Assembly: GCA_036925085.1 (NCBI GenBank)
Contig: JAUPFP010000024.1
Span: forward strand, 3,493,549 to 3,557,548
From: Brachycybe producta
Taxonomy: Eukaryota > Arthropoda > Diplopoda > Playtdesmida > Andrognathidae
Length of the DNA stretch: 64,000 nt
Reading direction: 5' to 3'
Part shown: piece by piece, positions 47,138 to 59,519 of the stretch
How the letters are laid out: every line of letters starts with the position of its first letter
Numbering within the stretch: position 1 is the first letter of the stretch
Made by a program: the position numbers and the translations under genes
Notes under the pieces: generated by a model
Database searches by the model: none
The model's input: the letters and a program-made list of their open reading frames with translations, nothing else
Told to the model about the DNA's origin: nothing

Positions 47138-48060
47138 AATAGACAAGAAACATATTATATTTCTCCATTAGAAATGTAATATCCACTTACGATATTATGG
47201 CTGTCATTTCTAGCATATTGGTTGGATGTTCTAATATGTATGCTCCCATAGATCAGATTGAAAAGAATGGGGCCCTACCAGTACTACATTCATCATAATG
47301 CATTTCAACCCTTCCTTATTTTTTATCACCCACCCACCCGCCCGAACCCAACATTTCTTATCCACACACATGCACATCCTTTACAATTTGTGAACAAGAA
47401 GACGACAAAAAAAAAACACATTTTCTATGTATTTTTAGGTAAAGTCGTCATCACATGCTTGGCAATTTATTTTTGCTTACTTTTCCTACAACTCCTACTA
47501 CAGTAGATTTTTGAATGCTGTCATTTAGATGCAAGAGACATTAATTTATTCAAAATGCATTGTTCCTTTTAAAGAGCGCCTGGGTCTATTATACATTTCC
47601 TTTAACTAATTGTCTTCGTTTGTTCAGACGCAAATGCTAATGATTAACACAGAAAATGAGATGCAATCTCTCTTTTTCCATATTCTTTTTTTTTGTTGTT
47701 AGGAAATGATGGTACTGTAGGACAACTAGTGTACTATTGCTACTGCATTGCTTCAAGGCTTATAATCATGTAATTGTATAGTGTCTTCTTCTTATTCTAT
47801 ACATATGACATACATACATTTTGTATTTGCTTTTTTCCTGATCTTAACTCAACAGGGGTTCAAAGTTGTTGAGTTTATTCTGTCTTGGTTTTTTTTTGTT
47901 GTTTTCGAGGGCAATTATTGGTGACATCAAAAACTGTTTTCCACCATACTGTCATAGAATGCAGCGTGTGTGTGATCTTTAGATTTGAATTTGGTAGGGA
48001 TGTAACTTAAGTCTTACATATATAGGGAGTAAGTAGGGTTTTACTGTCTCTCTTTCTTTT
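47138..48060. other. gene-free stretch
   Basis: AT-rich, nothing recognised. Confidence 0.4.
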
Positions 48061-48068
48061 TGTCTTTA

Positions 48069-48577
48069 AGCTAGGGTCTCACATGCATTAAAACGGCACC
48101 AAAAATCATGACGGTAAAACAAGCTAAAAACAAAAGTTTTAGATTGTTTCAACTTTTTTTTTTTTCAGTTTACAGTTTCTGTTCGAAAAGCAACCAATTG
48201 CCAGAAATATGAGGTCTTGGTATGCCGCACCTTGGCTTCCACCTTTCCTCTATTGTGGAGGACAGTCCTCTATTCGGAGGAAATGTCCTCCACACAATAA
48301 ACTGTATAAAAATTTAAATTTATACGTTCGTGGAGAAATGGTCCTGGGCGGAGGACAGTTCTTCAGAATGGTGGACTGCCCTCCACAAGTCGCAAACATA
48401 GCTTGCACCCCTTCTAGTTTTGAATGTGCTCCATGTGTTTATTGTCTCTCCATACCCTATAGATTGCGTTTGTTATGTTGTGCAAGAAAAAGGAAGTGTA
48501 TTAGTGACGTAAAATGTCAAACGTTTTCGTTTCTGTTTTCAGCAGTATTTTTTTTCCCCGCATGTGAGACCTTAGCT
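48069..48577. mobile_element. Harbinger-like inverted-repeat element with inner hairpins
   Basis: Ends agctagggtctcacatgc and gcatgtgagaccttagct mirror each other with one change. The left flank is TTA and the right flank TTT. Inside, ggaggacagtcctc / tgtcctccac words alternate in both directions (48255-48400). The 136-codon frame across it is not a gene. Confidence 0.7.
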
Positions 48578-48952
48578 TTTCTCTCTTTCAACAGTGTCAA
48601 TATTAATGGTCCATTTTGATGTAGACACATCTTTGTTTTATTCCTGCACCTTTTTTTTTTGTTGGTTAAAGAAAAACCATAAGGGTGACCAACAGACTTT
48701 TATTAGAGTCTTGTTTGCCAAATATCCTTTTTCATTTTTGACTTGAAATTCCTTTTGTTTTTTCTCATGCAATTTTTTAAAGTTAGATTCTTTTAAAGAC
48801 ATTTAGCTATAGGTTGCCATCATCAAAGTGCAAAATCAGTCATTGTGTAGAATCACTGGAAAATGTGCAAAATAAACAATTTTGTTGTAAATCTTAAAGC
48901 TTTATGCTAAGGGCAGAATGACTATAACTGTACCACAATGTAATGGCAAGAA

Positions 48953-49115
48953 GGAAGAATCACACATGGTGAAAAATCAGGAGAAATTAGACGTTGAAAT
49001 TAAAAAAAATCAGAATATTTATTTGGTGCTTTGCACTGAAAGATAGATGGCGCTTCTGCTACATGCCTCATAAAGTGAAATTCTGTGGGATTTCATTCTA
49101 TGTGTGTGTGATTGA
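48953..49115. mobile_element. family G MITE
   Basis: agaatcacacatggtgaaaa ... tatgtgtgtgtgatt, with interior gatagatggcgcttctgct. Confidence 0.7.
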
Positions 49116-49119
49116 CATT

Positions 49120-49400
49120 GGCTGCATCCGGAAATGAAAGCCTGAAAGCCTTAAAGAAAACCTGGCCGAAAACTATGCTTGATCCGCCTATTTTTCTCAA
49201 GAAAGCAATCATGTAATCCTCATAGTTGCTTTTTTTTCTCAAGAAGATTAAATCGAATATGGCGATCTTCAGTATGAAGGTGAGAATAATGTTTTATGGC
49301 CTCATAGATATTTCAAAAGAAAATGGCAAAATGAAGCACATCCGGAAATTCTTTTCTTTTAAAGAATCGTCTACTAGGTGGAGCAATCACCCATTTTTTT
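49120..49400. mobile_element. family H fragment
   Basis: ggctgcatccggaaatgaaa, tctcaagaaagcaatcatg and agcacatccggaaattc match 9642-10355. The terminal right end is lost. Confidence 0.6.
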
Positions 49401-49807
49401 AAATTTGTGAATGATTTCTTTGTTTTTTTTTCTTTTCTTCAGACATTCTGCAAAGTTTCTAAAACATAGTAGGTTTTAATACCAAATTGTTGATTTTTTT
49501 CATATTGCCTTGTAATTCTGCAGAATAACCGATTTTCTATTTTGACTAATGTACTTATTACAATAGAAGAAGGCGTATTTTATTCATACAAAATGTTTAG
49601 CATTTTTATTCTCACTTTAACGATTTTTAGAAATTTTTCTACAAAATACTCTTCCTGACTCTCATGTGTTGACTTGACTATACACTCGTACAGTGTGTTG
49701 CTTTTATAGAAAACAAATATTTGGAAAGAAATTGTTCCTCGTGTTATTTCTATGGGTTTTCCACCTTCATCTTCTTTGCTATCCACGTTACTTTTTATAT
49801 TGAAAGT

Positions 49808-49839
<32 letters not shown>
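49808..49839. repeat. (TC)n microsatellite
   Basis: About 16 tc units followed by tttg repeats. Confidence 0.9.
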
Positions 49840-49843
<4 letters not shown>

Positions 49844-50253
49844 GTTTGTTTGTTAACTCATTTTCAATTCTACGTGATGCACTTGGTAAATTTTGAGTCA
49901 AATAACAAAATACCCATCTTAATATTTGTCTTCATAAATTATGCTCGAAAGTCACAAACTAACGTAAAAGTTTATTTAGTTAGAAAGTCAACTGTTTTTA
50001 TTTTGCAACAAATTTAAACTTAAATTGCGTTTAATTAAAACTTAAGATATTTTTTACATCAAGTAGCTGATTTTCGAACTCTTGATTATTCTGTCTTTCA
50101 GGGTCAAAATTTAAAGAAACTAGAAAGTGTTTTAGAAACTAGAAGGGTAGCCCGTTATCACTTAAGGTGGCTTGTGCATATTACCTAGTAATTGTGAAAA
50201 ATAACTAATTTTCTACTTCGATGATAACACGAGTTCTATATGTCGCGTGTAAT

Positions 50254-50443
50254 TGGCGAAATTGTTCATTACGCGAAATGAATGTTCATTTTGCGAAATG
50301 AATGTTCATTTAGCGAAATGAATGTTCATTTTGCGAAATGAATGTTCATTTTGCGAAGTGAATGTTCATTTTGCGAAATAACTATTCATTTTGCGAAATA
50401 ACTATTCATTTTGCGAAATAACTATTCATTTTGCGAATTGAAC
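50254..50443. repeat. 20-bp minisatellite, about nine units
   Basis: Unit aatgttcattttgcgaaatg, exactly 20 bases, head to tail. The first units carry gaatg and the last three carry aacta at the same place. Confidence 0.93.
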
Positions 50444-50664
50444 ATAAATTGGTCTGATACAAAAAACGAAATGGACAATTAATCGAAATGGTTGCGACAT
50501 AAACAGACGTACAAATTGCATCAATAAGTGTGACCCCTTGTAGATAGGCAATCACTGATGGCACTAACATAAAAGATAAAATCTATTTTTGGTCGATTCT
50601 ACTTAATAATTCACGAATCAATGACCAACTTTTGAGTCGCATCATCTAAGCAGAGATCACATCT

Positions 50665-51205
50665 GGTGGCTGAATAGATATTTATTTTGCTTTTGTTCTC
50701 ACCTACTGGCGCCACTGTAGTGGCTAATGATACACTTCATAGATGTCTTTTTTTTTTTGTAAAATTTGGACGCAAAAACGTCAAGCAAACGTTTTTTTTC
50801 TTCTTTCAGAAACAACATTACGAAAATATTCAAATTGTTTTCAAAACTAGAATGGTAAAAGATGATGCTGAAAGTTATTGTATGGCAATATCTTAAACAA
50901 TAAACATTTTATAGTTCAGTTGGAAATTTAGGTTGTTTCATTGACATTTCATGAAAAAAATATTTAATTTAATTTAACTATTTATTTTAAACGATATCAT
51001 CATGAAAAAACTTTTAGCATTATCACCAACTATATTCTAGTTTCTAACACACTTATGAATTTTTTCGTAATGTTTTTTTCCTGAAAAACGTTCTCTTGTA
51101 AAACATAAATTTTCTCAAAACCGCAAGTGGGAGAAGAGACCTCTAGTGACCACTAGTGACGCCGTCTGAGAAGACAAAAACAAAATAAATATCTAAAGTC
51201 ACCTT
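50665..51205. mobile_element. family E foldback, complete
   Basis: ggtggctgaatagatattt at the left is mirrored by aataaatatctaaagtcacct at the right. gcgccactgtagtgg, acgtcaagcaaacg and an A-like core follow the family layout. Confidence 0.75.
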
Positions 51206-51375
51206 AAAATGAGTCAACTTTAAGCAGATTATGTTTTTTTTTCTCTATAAAAAGTTTATTTTGAAAGATATCAAGATGAAAATATAACATAACCCTATGT
51301 GATTCAGCTACCCGTTCTAGTTTCTAAAAACACTTTCAATTTCTTCTAGTTTTTGGTTCTAGAATGCAGATTAAC

Positions 51376-52124
51376 TAGAGTTAAAAAAATTACCAGGTTA
51401 TAACAAAACTAGTCTTAAACTTTACAATCTTTTTAGTTAGTTACAGTTACATTTTAGGCTTCATGAAATCTATTGTATAATAGCCGCCAAATATAAGTAG
51501 AATATAAATAGAACTCTATATAATTACGGAAACAAGTTTTAAAGTCGAAAACAGACAAATAGTAATTGAATCATGTAAAGATATTTCGATATTGATAATT
51601 TTAAAAATATCAATTATTGCTTGTGTCATGAATGCAAAAAAAAAACCAATAAAAAATGTCAGCATTGATATTTTTTCAAACTTGTCATAAAAAGTTTATT
51701 TTCAAAGATAAAAGATGAAAATACTTTTATGTGATTTTATGTAAGTCTAACTACGTGTATTCAAGGCCCCTCTCCCCTCCCCCAAATAAAATACTTTCAA
51801 TTTTTACTTTCAGTAAGTTGTTTTTGAAATGTAGAAACAAACATTTTTTTTTGGATAAAAGAAGGTTCTGAAAGTTGTGGAAACTGAAAATTTCAGTTGA
51901 AAGTGAAATGCCAGCTGTCAATTGAAAACGTCATAATAAAATATCAAGGAAATTGAATGTCCAATATGAAAGTGACGTTTTCATAATGGACTTCTAACGA
52001 CGATTTATGCTTTAAGAGGTTCAAACACGCGAATTTTTTTATATTCAACATATTTGGCTATTTTGTGTGTTTTGATGGAGGTTTATTGAGTAGGTTTTTT
52101 AAGTTCAGCTTATTTCCAATATAT

Positions 52125-52193
<69 letters not shown>

Positions 52194-53321
52194 GACACAT
52201 GTATATCCACTGATGGATGGAAGGAAGGAAGAAATGGATAGAGAGATTATAAGCAGCGCCATCAACATGTGTGTGTGGCGTTGAGCTGGGTACAGACGGT
52301 CAATTATTTCTTGTTAATCCTGGATTGTCTCTCAAAATCTCTCGGTCGCAGACCTGCATAGCTGGTTATCCAGGGTTCACCCGTCTAAGGGGCGCAATTT
52401 AAAAAAAAATGTAATTTGTTAGTGTTTAATTGAAACAGATTCAAATTAATTTATTATTTTTCTTTTTTGTCCGGCATTTTTGAGGGCATTTTGCGTGGCT
52501 CTGTGGTTTAGAATAAAGGGACAAATGAATGAGTGGAAATAGTAGGGTGCCCGGGTGATAATGGATGATACAGTATACAACTGTGGCGCACAACTTCATA
52601 AGGTGCAGGGGCACACATTTAAAACTTCGCCTTGGGCGCATGAAATTCTTGGGGCTATCGGGTAAGTTTATTGTGGGGAAAATATGATGAATTATAATGT
52701 GAAGTTTTGGGTGAAGTTCTAACTTCTAGGCATTTTTTTTGGAGTTTTTCTTACACTTTTTGGGCATGTGAATAATTTTTCTCGGACCGTTTTTTTTTCT
52801 TTTCTCAGTCCGTTCTTGAATTTTGACATTGAAAAAAGTAAACGTACAAGCTAGAATAGATCGTCTGTAGCCAGCCTTTCTTGCTGCTTTTTTTGGTTGC
52901 CCAAAAACATGAGCGTGTTCAATACACGCAACATAAGAGTGACTACTCTCTCTCCAAAGGGAAGAAGGATGATGATGATGCGAAGAGACTCAGTTCTGAA
53001 TCAGAAGAAGCATTTTGTGCATTGAAGAAGGAACAAACTCCGGGGTTGAAAATTTTACGCATTTTCACTCTTTTTCCATAGTGCATTTTGAATTAAGGTT
53101 TTTTTCTCTCTTTTTTCCATGGTCCGTTTTCCACAGTTGTAACGCTTCATAAAAGATAAGTTTTTGTTGCAATTTCCGACACTTTTGTTGAGGTTTGCAA
53201 ATATGTTCAATTGTGACTACTGAAAGGTTGAAGTTTGTTTTTACTGCAACAAGTTTAAAGTTTTTATTGTTTTTTTATTCATTTTCTTCTGGATCTTTTT
53301 TTGTTTTAAAAAAAAAAAACT
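51376..53321. other. upstream of the receptor exon, no gene
   Basis: (AT)n at 52129-52182. A GC-richer block at 52255-52400 has tgggtacagacggtcaatta and a mirrored end, possibly a MITE. No clear core promoter could be named before the receptor start. Confidence 0.4.
52129..52182. repeat. (AT)n microsatellite
   Basis: About 27 AT units flanked by atacac words. Confidence 0.95.
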
Positions 53322-53950
53322 ATGGGTTGGAATTCTGGTTGTAGTTTTTATAATTTGAGTTCTGATTACGAATCACTAAGTGACAAAACTTCAGTTCAAA
53401 TTTGTGCTGATGATTTGGATACAAATTTTGACAGTGGACTGGACGATGTCCTTTCTGATAATGATGATGTTAAAGTGGCCGCCACCGCTTTAGACATTCT
53501 TACGGCCACAATGACGGAAGATGATGAGAATTTGGATTACGAAATTTTGGGCAATCTGTCCAGTTGGTTGTTTTACAATGGTTCTTTTCTAGATTGTGAT
53601 CCTTCTTGTAATTATACGCAGACGAGCAACCAATTTGCATTGTCTTGGTGGCAACAGTTGGTCTGGACGTTAGTTTTTGCCGGAATGGTGATTGTGGCAA
53701 CCGGTGGTAACTTGATTGTTATTTGGATTGTAGTTACTCATAAACGGATGAGAAGTATCACAAACTATTTTCTTGTTAATCTTTCGGTGGCTGACACAAT
53801 GGTTTCTACTCTGAATGTGATTTTTAACTTTGTCTATATGTTGAGTCGAGATTGGATGTTTGGTGAAGTCTATTGTAAAGTCAGTAATTTTGTGGCCGTC
53901 GTTTCTGTAGCAGCCAGCGTCTTTACCATGATGGCAATCAGTGTCGATCG
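53322..53950 (+). CDS. tachykinin-type GPCR, first coding exon (TM1-TM3)
   Basis: A 210-codon frame ends at the donor gatcg|gtaagg, within the DRY motif (SVD-R|). There is a long acidic N-terminus of ~108 residues with N-glycosylation sites (N11, N78, N86, N97). TM1 spans ~113-137 (GGNLIVIWIVV, with N130 as the class-A Asn), then THKRMRSITNYFLVNLSVAD with D158 in TM2. The conserved Cys185 lies before TM3, which ends MMAISVDR. This matches rhodopsin-class tachykinin/neurokinin receptors, closest in my memory to insect Tkr99D. Vertebrate neurokinin receptor exon 1 also ends at this point. It acts as a plasma-membrane neuropeptide receptor. TM4-TM7 exons are not in the window, so the next intron exceeds 10 kb. 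Start chosen as the first Met after upstream non-coding poly(A). Confidence 0.92.
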
Positions 53951-54070
53951 GTAAGGGTGTTGTTGTTGGGGTTTTTTTTATTGAAGGGTGGGCTTTGGAA
54001 TTGGTGGGCCTTATAGGCCTCGTATATTAATAATAAAAACTTAAAACATTGTGTTCGTGTGCCATTTTGC

Positions 54071-54250
54071 TAAAGCTGTAAATACACAGTCAATTTCGGC
54101 TTGTCAAGCCTTTCATTTTTTAGATTTTGAGTTAGCCGCACTTATTTTATTATAAAAAAGCACTACATTTTGAAAGCAAAAGATGTGTACGGTTACCATA
54201 CACACTCATGGATTGACAATCCAAAATTGACTGTGTAATTGACATCTTTA
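54071..54250. mobile_element. inverted-repeat MITE in the receptor intron
   Basis: Left taaagctgtaaatacacagt onward is mirrored by gactgtgtaattgacatcttta on the right, with ~40-base arms. Flanks show no clear duplication. Confidence 0.75.
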
Positions 54251-54319
54251 GCGGGTACTAAGTAGACACTTCGCTGTGGTCACTTAGTGAAAACCGAACA
54301 CTAACGGTTGTATTCTAAA

Positions 54320-54830
54320 ATGTTATTTAAGATGGTTTAATGGACAGCTGATGTTCGAAATCTTGATTATTCTGTCTTTCAGAAGAGGAAAATTAAGAAT
54401 TACTAGAAAATGTTTTAGAAACTAGTGTTTTCATATTGATATCTTGCAAAGTTAGCTTTTTACAGACAAAAATTTAAACGGAATATTGTTGTCTGCTTAA
54501 AGTTGGGTCGTTTTTAAACGTAGGGACCTAAAAAAAAGCTTATTTTGAAAGATATCAACATCAAAAAGTAGGCCCTACTCTTAAAGTGATTGAGCTACTC
54601 TTCTAGTTTTTAGTCTAAAACACTATTCAAGTTTCTATTCATTTGGCAATCTGAAAGACTGCAATCAAGAGTTCGAGATGCGGTTTTACAATTTAAAATC
54701 ATTCTTAATTAAGCCAAAGTAAATCTTAAAACAAAGCTATACTTAAAAACTCTCCATAGACTTACTATTGAGAATCATGTTTTGCGTAATGGTTTAAGCT
54801 TAACTTTATTTTAAGCAATGTTTTTAAATA
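54320..54830. mobile_element. family A with outer flanking segment
   Basis: tctgtctttcagaagaggaa and ttttagaaactag on the left, gagctactcttctagtttt and gactgcaatcaagagttcg on the right. Beyond it, taagcttaactttattttaag (to 54830) equals the block at 16.5 kb, so that block is probably the outermost part of a larger element. Confidence 0.65.
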
Positions 54831-55550
54831 CGGTAGTAAGTGTAGGAAAAAAAAATTATTGGATTTATTATTGGATATTAATGGAAAAACATATGGAGAA
54901 AATAGGTCTTTATGATGCATTTGTTAGCTTTTCTCACTTTGTGGCTAGTTTTCTAGTTAATAATAATAGTTTATAGCTATTTGTTGCCATAAATGTCTAT
55001 AGTTTATGGGTCTTAAAATTAAGTTTTGTTCGTTTATTATGAACAGAAACTTCTATTAACATGTTTTTCTATGTTTCTTAAGCTCGGTCCACACACAACA
55101 TACTCTGCGGATACTGTTCTTGCACCAAAAATCGAAGGAAAACTATGCAGGTTGCAGATAACTCAACTCTCGACCTCAGTTTTTCGTTTCTGTGTAACTT
55201 TAGGGCACTTTAGAGAAATGGGGGGAAAAAATTCATTGATAGCTGGTCTCGATTTATCCTGTTGCTAATCATAAGTGATGCAAACTTTTGTTAGAAAACT
55301 AGAAGATTAAAAAGAAAACGAAATGAAATTTCACATTTTTTAAATTTACTTTGAAGTTAAAAACTGATAAAATGAATTTAGTTAATTATTTTCGTTAAAT
55401 AGTTTAGTTAATAATTTTTTTTAAAAAAAATTATCATTAAGAAATTAATTACTATCAAAAGAATATTTTAAGATATTTCGTTAACAGCTAATTTTTGAAG
55501 TCTTGTTTTTTTCTTCTGCGGTTTCATAAGTGCAAAAATACTAAGGAGAA
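54831..55550. other. receptor intron, nothing coding
   Basis: ttaagctcggtccacacac at 55079 looks like a J-type end without partner. The rest is AT-rich. Confidence 0.4.
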
Positions 55551-55554
55551 ATTG

Positions 55555-55860
55555 GAAGTGCGTTAAAAACTAGAACGAATAGTTTGAATCACTTAATAGT
55601 AAATGTATTTTCATGTTGGTATCTTTCAAAATAAACTTTTTATAGACAAAAATTAAAAAAAAAGGTTGGATCATTTTCAAAACTGACATAACAAGCTTAT
55701 TTTAAATGATATAAATATGAAAATACTAAACTACTTCTGGTTTCTAAAACACTTTTAATTTATTCATAATTTCACTCTTGAAAGATAGAAATATTCAAGA
55801 GTTTGAAAGGCGGTTAACTCTTTTAAATCCACCTTAACTCTTTTTAATGTCTGACAAACT
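55555..55860. mobile_element. family A foldback element
   Basis: gttaaaaactagaacgaatag on the left, ctacttctggtttctaaaac on the right, with outer tcttttaaatccaccttaa. Confidence 0.7.
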
Positions 55861-57320
55861 TTCAATTACTATACATATGGAATCACTTCTCTGATGAAGC
55901 AAAAGATACCGGTAATAATTTCTCTTGGTTCAAATTTTTAACGTGTTGGTAATTGTGCCAAAAAAATACCAGTAATTTCAAAGCTCATTAAAGCTTTAAA
56001 GCTTCTCAACCTTTGTGTCAAAACAATTTCACAAGCCAATTATGCTTTATTAAAAAAATACACGTTGAAAATTGAATTGCTAGCAATATCTACCTATATA
56101 TTATTACTTATATAATATATTCATAAATATTGTAATAGATATAGGCCTATGTTTATTTTTGTTTAGGGAGATGAAATATTTTTCACAAATGAATTTGCAT
56201 ACATATAATGATATGCTTTTTATTGAGTGTTGTGTATAAGGACCCGTTGTTGTTTTCATATACATAGAGAGAGATTGGTTGCAAATATAATTTTATAAAT
56301 GCAATTTGTTTTAATAGCACACATATGAAATAGATATGTTTTAATCTGTTTTCTGTGTATGTGTGTTTTCACTAAGCAACAAACTGATAAAAGTGCATAA
56401 TATATTACATATATTATATTAAGCCTATATCTAGGTGGGCAGATGGGCGTCTATTTACATTCTCATGTTTATTGAATGAGTATAGAGAGAGAGAGAGAGA
56501 GTGAGTGCCCATTTATTTTCTATCTCGGTGTGTATGTGCCCCTCACCAACATTTTTCCTGCTGACCATTACCATTGTCATCATTGTGTCTTGTCTGTCTG
56601 TCTGTCTGTATGTCCATCCATGTATTTATATATAGGTGAAAAAGCTCTTATGAGGCAAAAGTAGACATCGAAAATTCATAATGAATGGGGATGTTTATTG
56701 TGTGTAGCCATTGTTTACATTCATCACCTTTGGGTAATCTTTCCCTCTTGGTTGGCCATTGGCACTTTGTTGTCTTTGTTTGCCTTTAGTAAGCCATTTC
56801 CATTTAGCCATGGTATATATACTGTACATACATGTACAGTGTATATATATTGGTTTATATGGGTCTTATAACAGCATTCGTGACTGTCTGAACGAGCCCT
56901 GAAGCAGGGGCACCGATTCCTATTGAAACACGTATAAATTCATGTCTGTCTGTCTTATGTATTTTTGTTGGTTTACTTTACTTACATTCGAATCAATCAT
57001 TAAATCTCTTTGGGGATTTTTTTTGTCTCCAAAAAAAAAGAAGGATTGGAAATGTTGAAAGCAAATTAAGTGGTTATTTGTTTCTCTTTATTGAAGAAAA
57101 AAACTGGACAGTTATTATTTAGAACTTAACTGTCTACATCTGTTTTATATATTCATGAATCGTGATATTGTCAACTCAGACCAAATTGGAAGAATTTCCG
57201 TTTGTCTGCTTTGTTATGAATTTTAGGGTTGAATTTAGGGCCATTCATGTCCATCACATCTTCAGGAACCAAAGAAAACTCTGAGCAGTTTATGTTATAC
57301 CGGGAATTGCTATGCAATTT
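55861..57320. other. receptor intron, simple repeats only
   Basis: Short (ga)n at 56484-56502 and (ctgt)n at 56592-56607. A GC-rich hairpin word gagccctgaagcaggggca at 56895 stands out. No exon for TM4-TM7. Confidence 0.45.
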
Positions 57321-57324
57321 AGTA

Positions 57325-57545
57325 GTAATTGGGTGTATTCGGATACGAAAGAAGTTATTATCTGTATTATAAAGCGTTTGGAAACAACATGTGTGTAAAG
57401 AAAACGTGTCCGAGCACCATTGCTAGCTACACTTATTTATATTTCTAAAGAAAGCAAGTATATAATACACATATTTGTTTTCTTGAGAAGATAAGATTGA
57501 ATATGATGACTTTCAGTGTGTGAAAATCACAAAAGATTTTTTTCT
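57325..57545. mobile_element. family H fragment
   Basis: ggtgtattcggatacgaaag, aaagaaagcaagtatataat and gaagataagattgaatatg follow the H layout. The following 57546-57880 holds unassigned sequence open in both directions (66-70 codons), without motif. Confidence 0.55.
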
Positions 57546-57880
57546 GCTGAGCAGAGGTTATCAATCAAGATGGTGGCACAGATGACCAGTTGAATGAATT
57601 TCAGTCTTATTGGCATATTTGGCCAATATTTCGGTTGAAATCGATCACAGTTACGGTTAAAGGTGAGTTGAACGGCCGTTTCCATTCCATGAATCATCGC
57701 CGCTCTTTTTCCGTACAGTTGTTTCATTTCATCTGTAATTTGTACGGTCAGTTTGTTTGTGAAGAACCCGGCTGTGAGGCTAAAAAGGCCATATTTGAAT
57801 GATATTAACTCTTATTTATGGGTCATTTATGGTTTCGGCCATATTCGATGCCAATCAGTTAAACCTGGAAGCTCTATCTG

Positions 57881-58800
57881 AAATGGCTGTTTGTTGAAAA
57901 ATGATCAGCAAAAAGGCATTGAATAAAGAAATTAAGGGAATTGGAATGTTATCTTCTTATAAATATTTCAAAAGTTGATCGCAGATTTAAAACTTCTTTA
58001 AGTATGAAATAATTTAAAACAATGTTTCATTCATTGTTGCAAGTCCTTGGTCTTAAAAATACACATGATTTATTATGTTTTGTCTTTTAACAAGAAAGAT
58101 ATCTTTTCATCATACTATTAATTATTTCCTGTTTTGATGTATGAAATATAATATGAAGAAAAAGCTTGCTTGCTTGCTAATATATAATGGAAGTTTTAGT
58201 TTTGTCTTGTTTCCTTTTTATTAAGCTGTTATTAAGCTGTCTTATTAATGAGAATATAAGTGAATTTGAATAGACTTAGAGGAGAAGAAGAGAAAAGAAA
58301 CAGAAAAACGCAACATGAAAAAGTTGGTTGTATTTTTATTATAAATTATATAAGCCAAATTACTGAAAGTGTTGTTCCATTTAAAAATTTACTAAAAGCA
58401 TCAGTTTACAAATAATGAGGATTTTACTTGGGCGAATTTATTATTATATATATAATATATACTTGCATTTGCAGCAAACATTCAAAATGGGGAATCTCTT
58501 AAGAATATCTAGGCCCAAATTCAAGAAAAAATACTTTTCAAATTTCAATGAGCTCTGAAGCAAGGTTTAAACATAATAAAACACTGTAGGGTCCTTACAG
58601 ATGTGGTTTTTTTATAGATGGCGCTGTTTGAAAATTTAAGCTACAATTCAGTAACAAAGTTCAGCGCACCTAGTGTCTGGAATCAGCAAAATTTGCGCAA
58701 TAGTCATCGATCCAACCATTAAAATCGATACAAAAATATGGTTTCATTGAATGACGTCACTATTATCTGAAATCCGAAACCTGTTTTGATCTAGCTAATA
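57881..58800. other. receptor intron, nothing recognised
   Basis: AT-rich, no repeat family or exon identified. Confidence 0.4.
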
Positions 58801-58809
58801 AGTAATATG

Positions 58810-58810
<1 letters not shown>

Positions 58811-58871
<61 letters not shown>

Positions 58872-58880
58872 ATATATATA

Positions 58881-58929
<49 letters not shown>
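58811..58929. repeat. (AT)n microsatellite with gtg interruptions
   Basis: Two long AT runs joined by tatgtgtgta and tgtatatgtg. Confidence 0.95.
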
Positions 58930-58932
<3 letters not shown>

Positions 58933-59213
58933 AATTCATAGGTTTTACTACCAGGTGTAGACTTGCCGTGTGCATGGTCCCTATTCAAGAAAACTCAATA
59001 AAACAGGGATTTTTTTTTACCTATTATTGGAACCCTTCTATAGAGGGTTCAAATTGAAACTCAAGTACCAAGTTTTCTTCTTGAATTTGAGCCTTAAGTA
59101 GATTCGTATACTTTATTATGCTTTTAAGTGATAAATTCAGTAGGGCAAGCTTGATGTTTGGCAATTTATTTTAAGTGGCACTTGGTCATCTGAGCATCTA
59201 TTTATGTAATCAT

Positions 59214-59511
59214 TAAGGCTCGGATTTTTATGCAATATCAAGCAAATGTTTCTCAATTTGTGACCCAAGCGCCAAGTGTGAACTAAGAATCCTTTTTCTA
59301 ATCAAAAACACTGGTTAGAAGTTAGAACAGTAGTTGACAACTAACTGGTTGTACTTAAGTATACATCTAACCTCCAACCGGCCTTTTTGATTATAAAAAG
59401 TATATTTACAGTTGCTCTAATGAGTGTGAGGATGATTACTTCATAATCTGGCACACTTGGGCCACAAATTGAGAAACATTTGCTTGATATTGCATAAAAG
59501 TACCAGTCTCA
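59214..59511. mobile_element. hAT-type MITE, family D, complete
   Basis: Starts taaggctcgg and ends agtctca (decayed right tip), 298 bp. An exact 8-bp duplication GTAATCAT flanks it (59206-59213, 59512-59519). Confidence 0.9.
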
Positions 59512-59519
59512 GTAATCAT

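Larger units (their letters stand above)
50095..51375. mobile_element. family A element carrying a minisatellite, F and E
   Basis: The left A arm lies at 50095-50170 (tctgtctttcagggtcaaaa, ttagaaactagaagggtagc) and the right arm at 51240-51345 (cagctacccgttctagtttc). Between them lie the minisatellite 50254-50443, family F 50505-50635 and family E 50665-51205, each in one block. Confidence 0.7.

Noticed and set aside
48209-48619. 136-codon Cys-rich frame that might be a secreted protein
   Set aside because: It lies wholly inside an inverted-repeat element and is made of its hairpin words.
50254-50443. Regular 20-bp repeats that could suggest a CRISPR array
   Set aside because: Units are contiguous without spacers, and the DNA is clearly eukaryotic. 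It is a minisatellite.
56885-56935. Possible hammerhead ribozyme (ctga..gaaac)
   Set aside because: The conserved CUGANGA core has an extra base and stem II is not followed directly by GAAA.
58763-58988. Frames of 65-70 codons on the minus strand
   Set aside because: Ile-Tyr translation of the (AT)n run.
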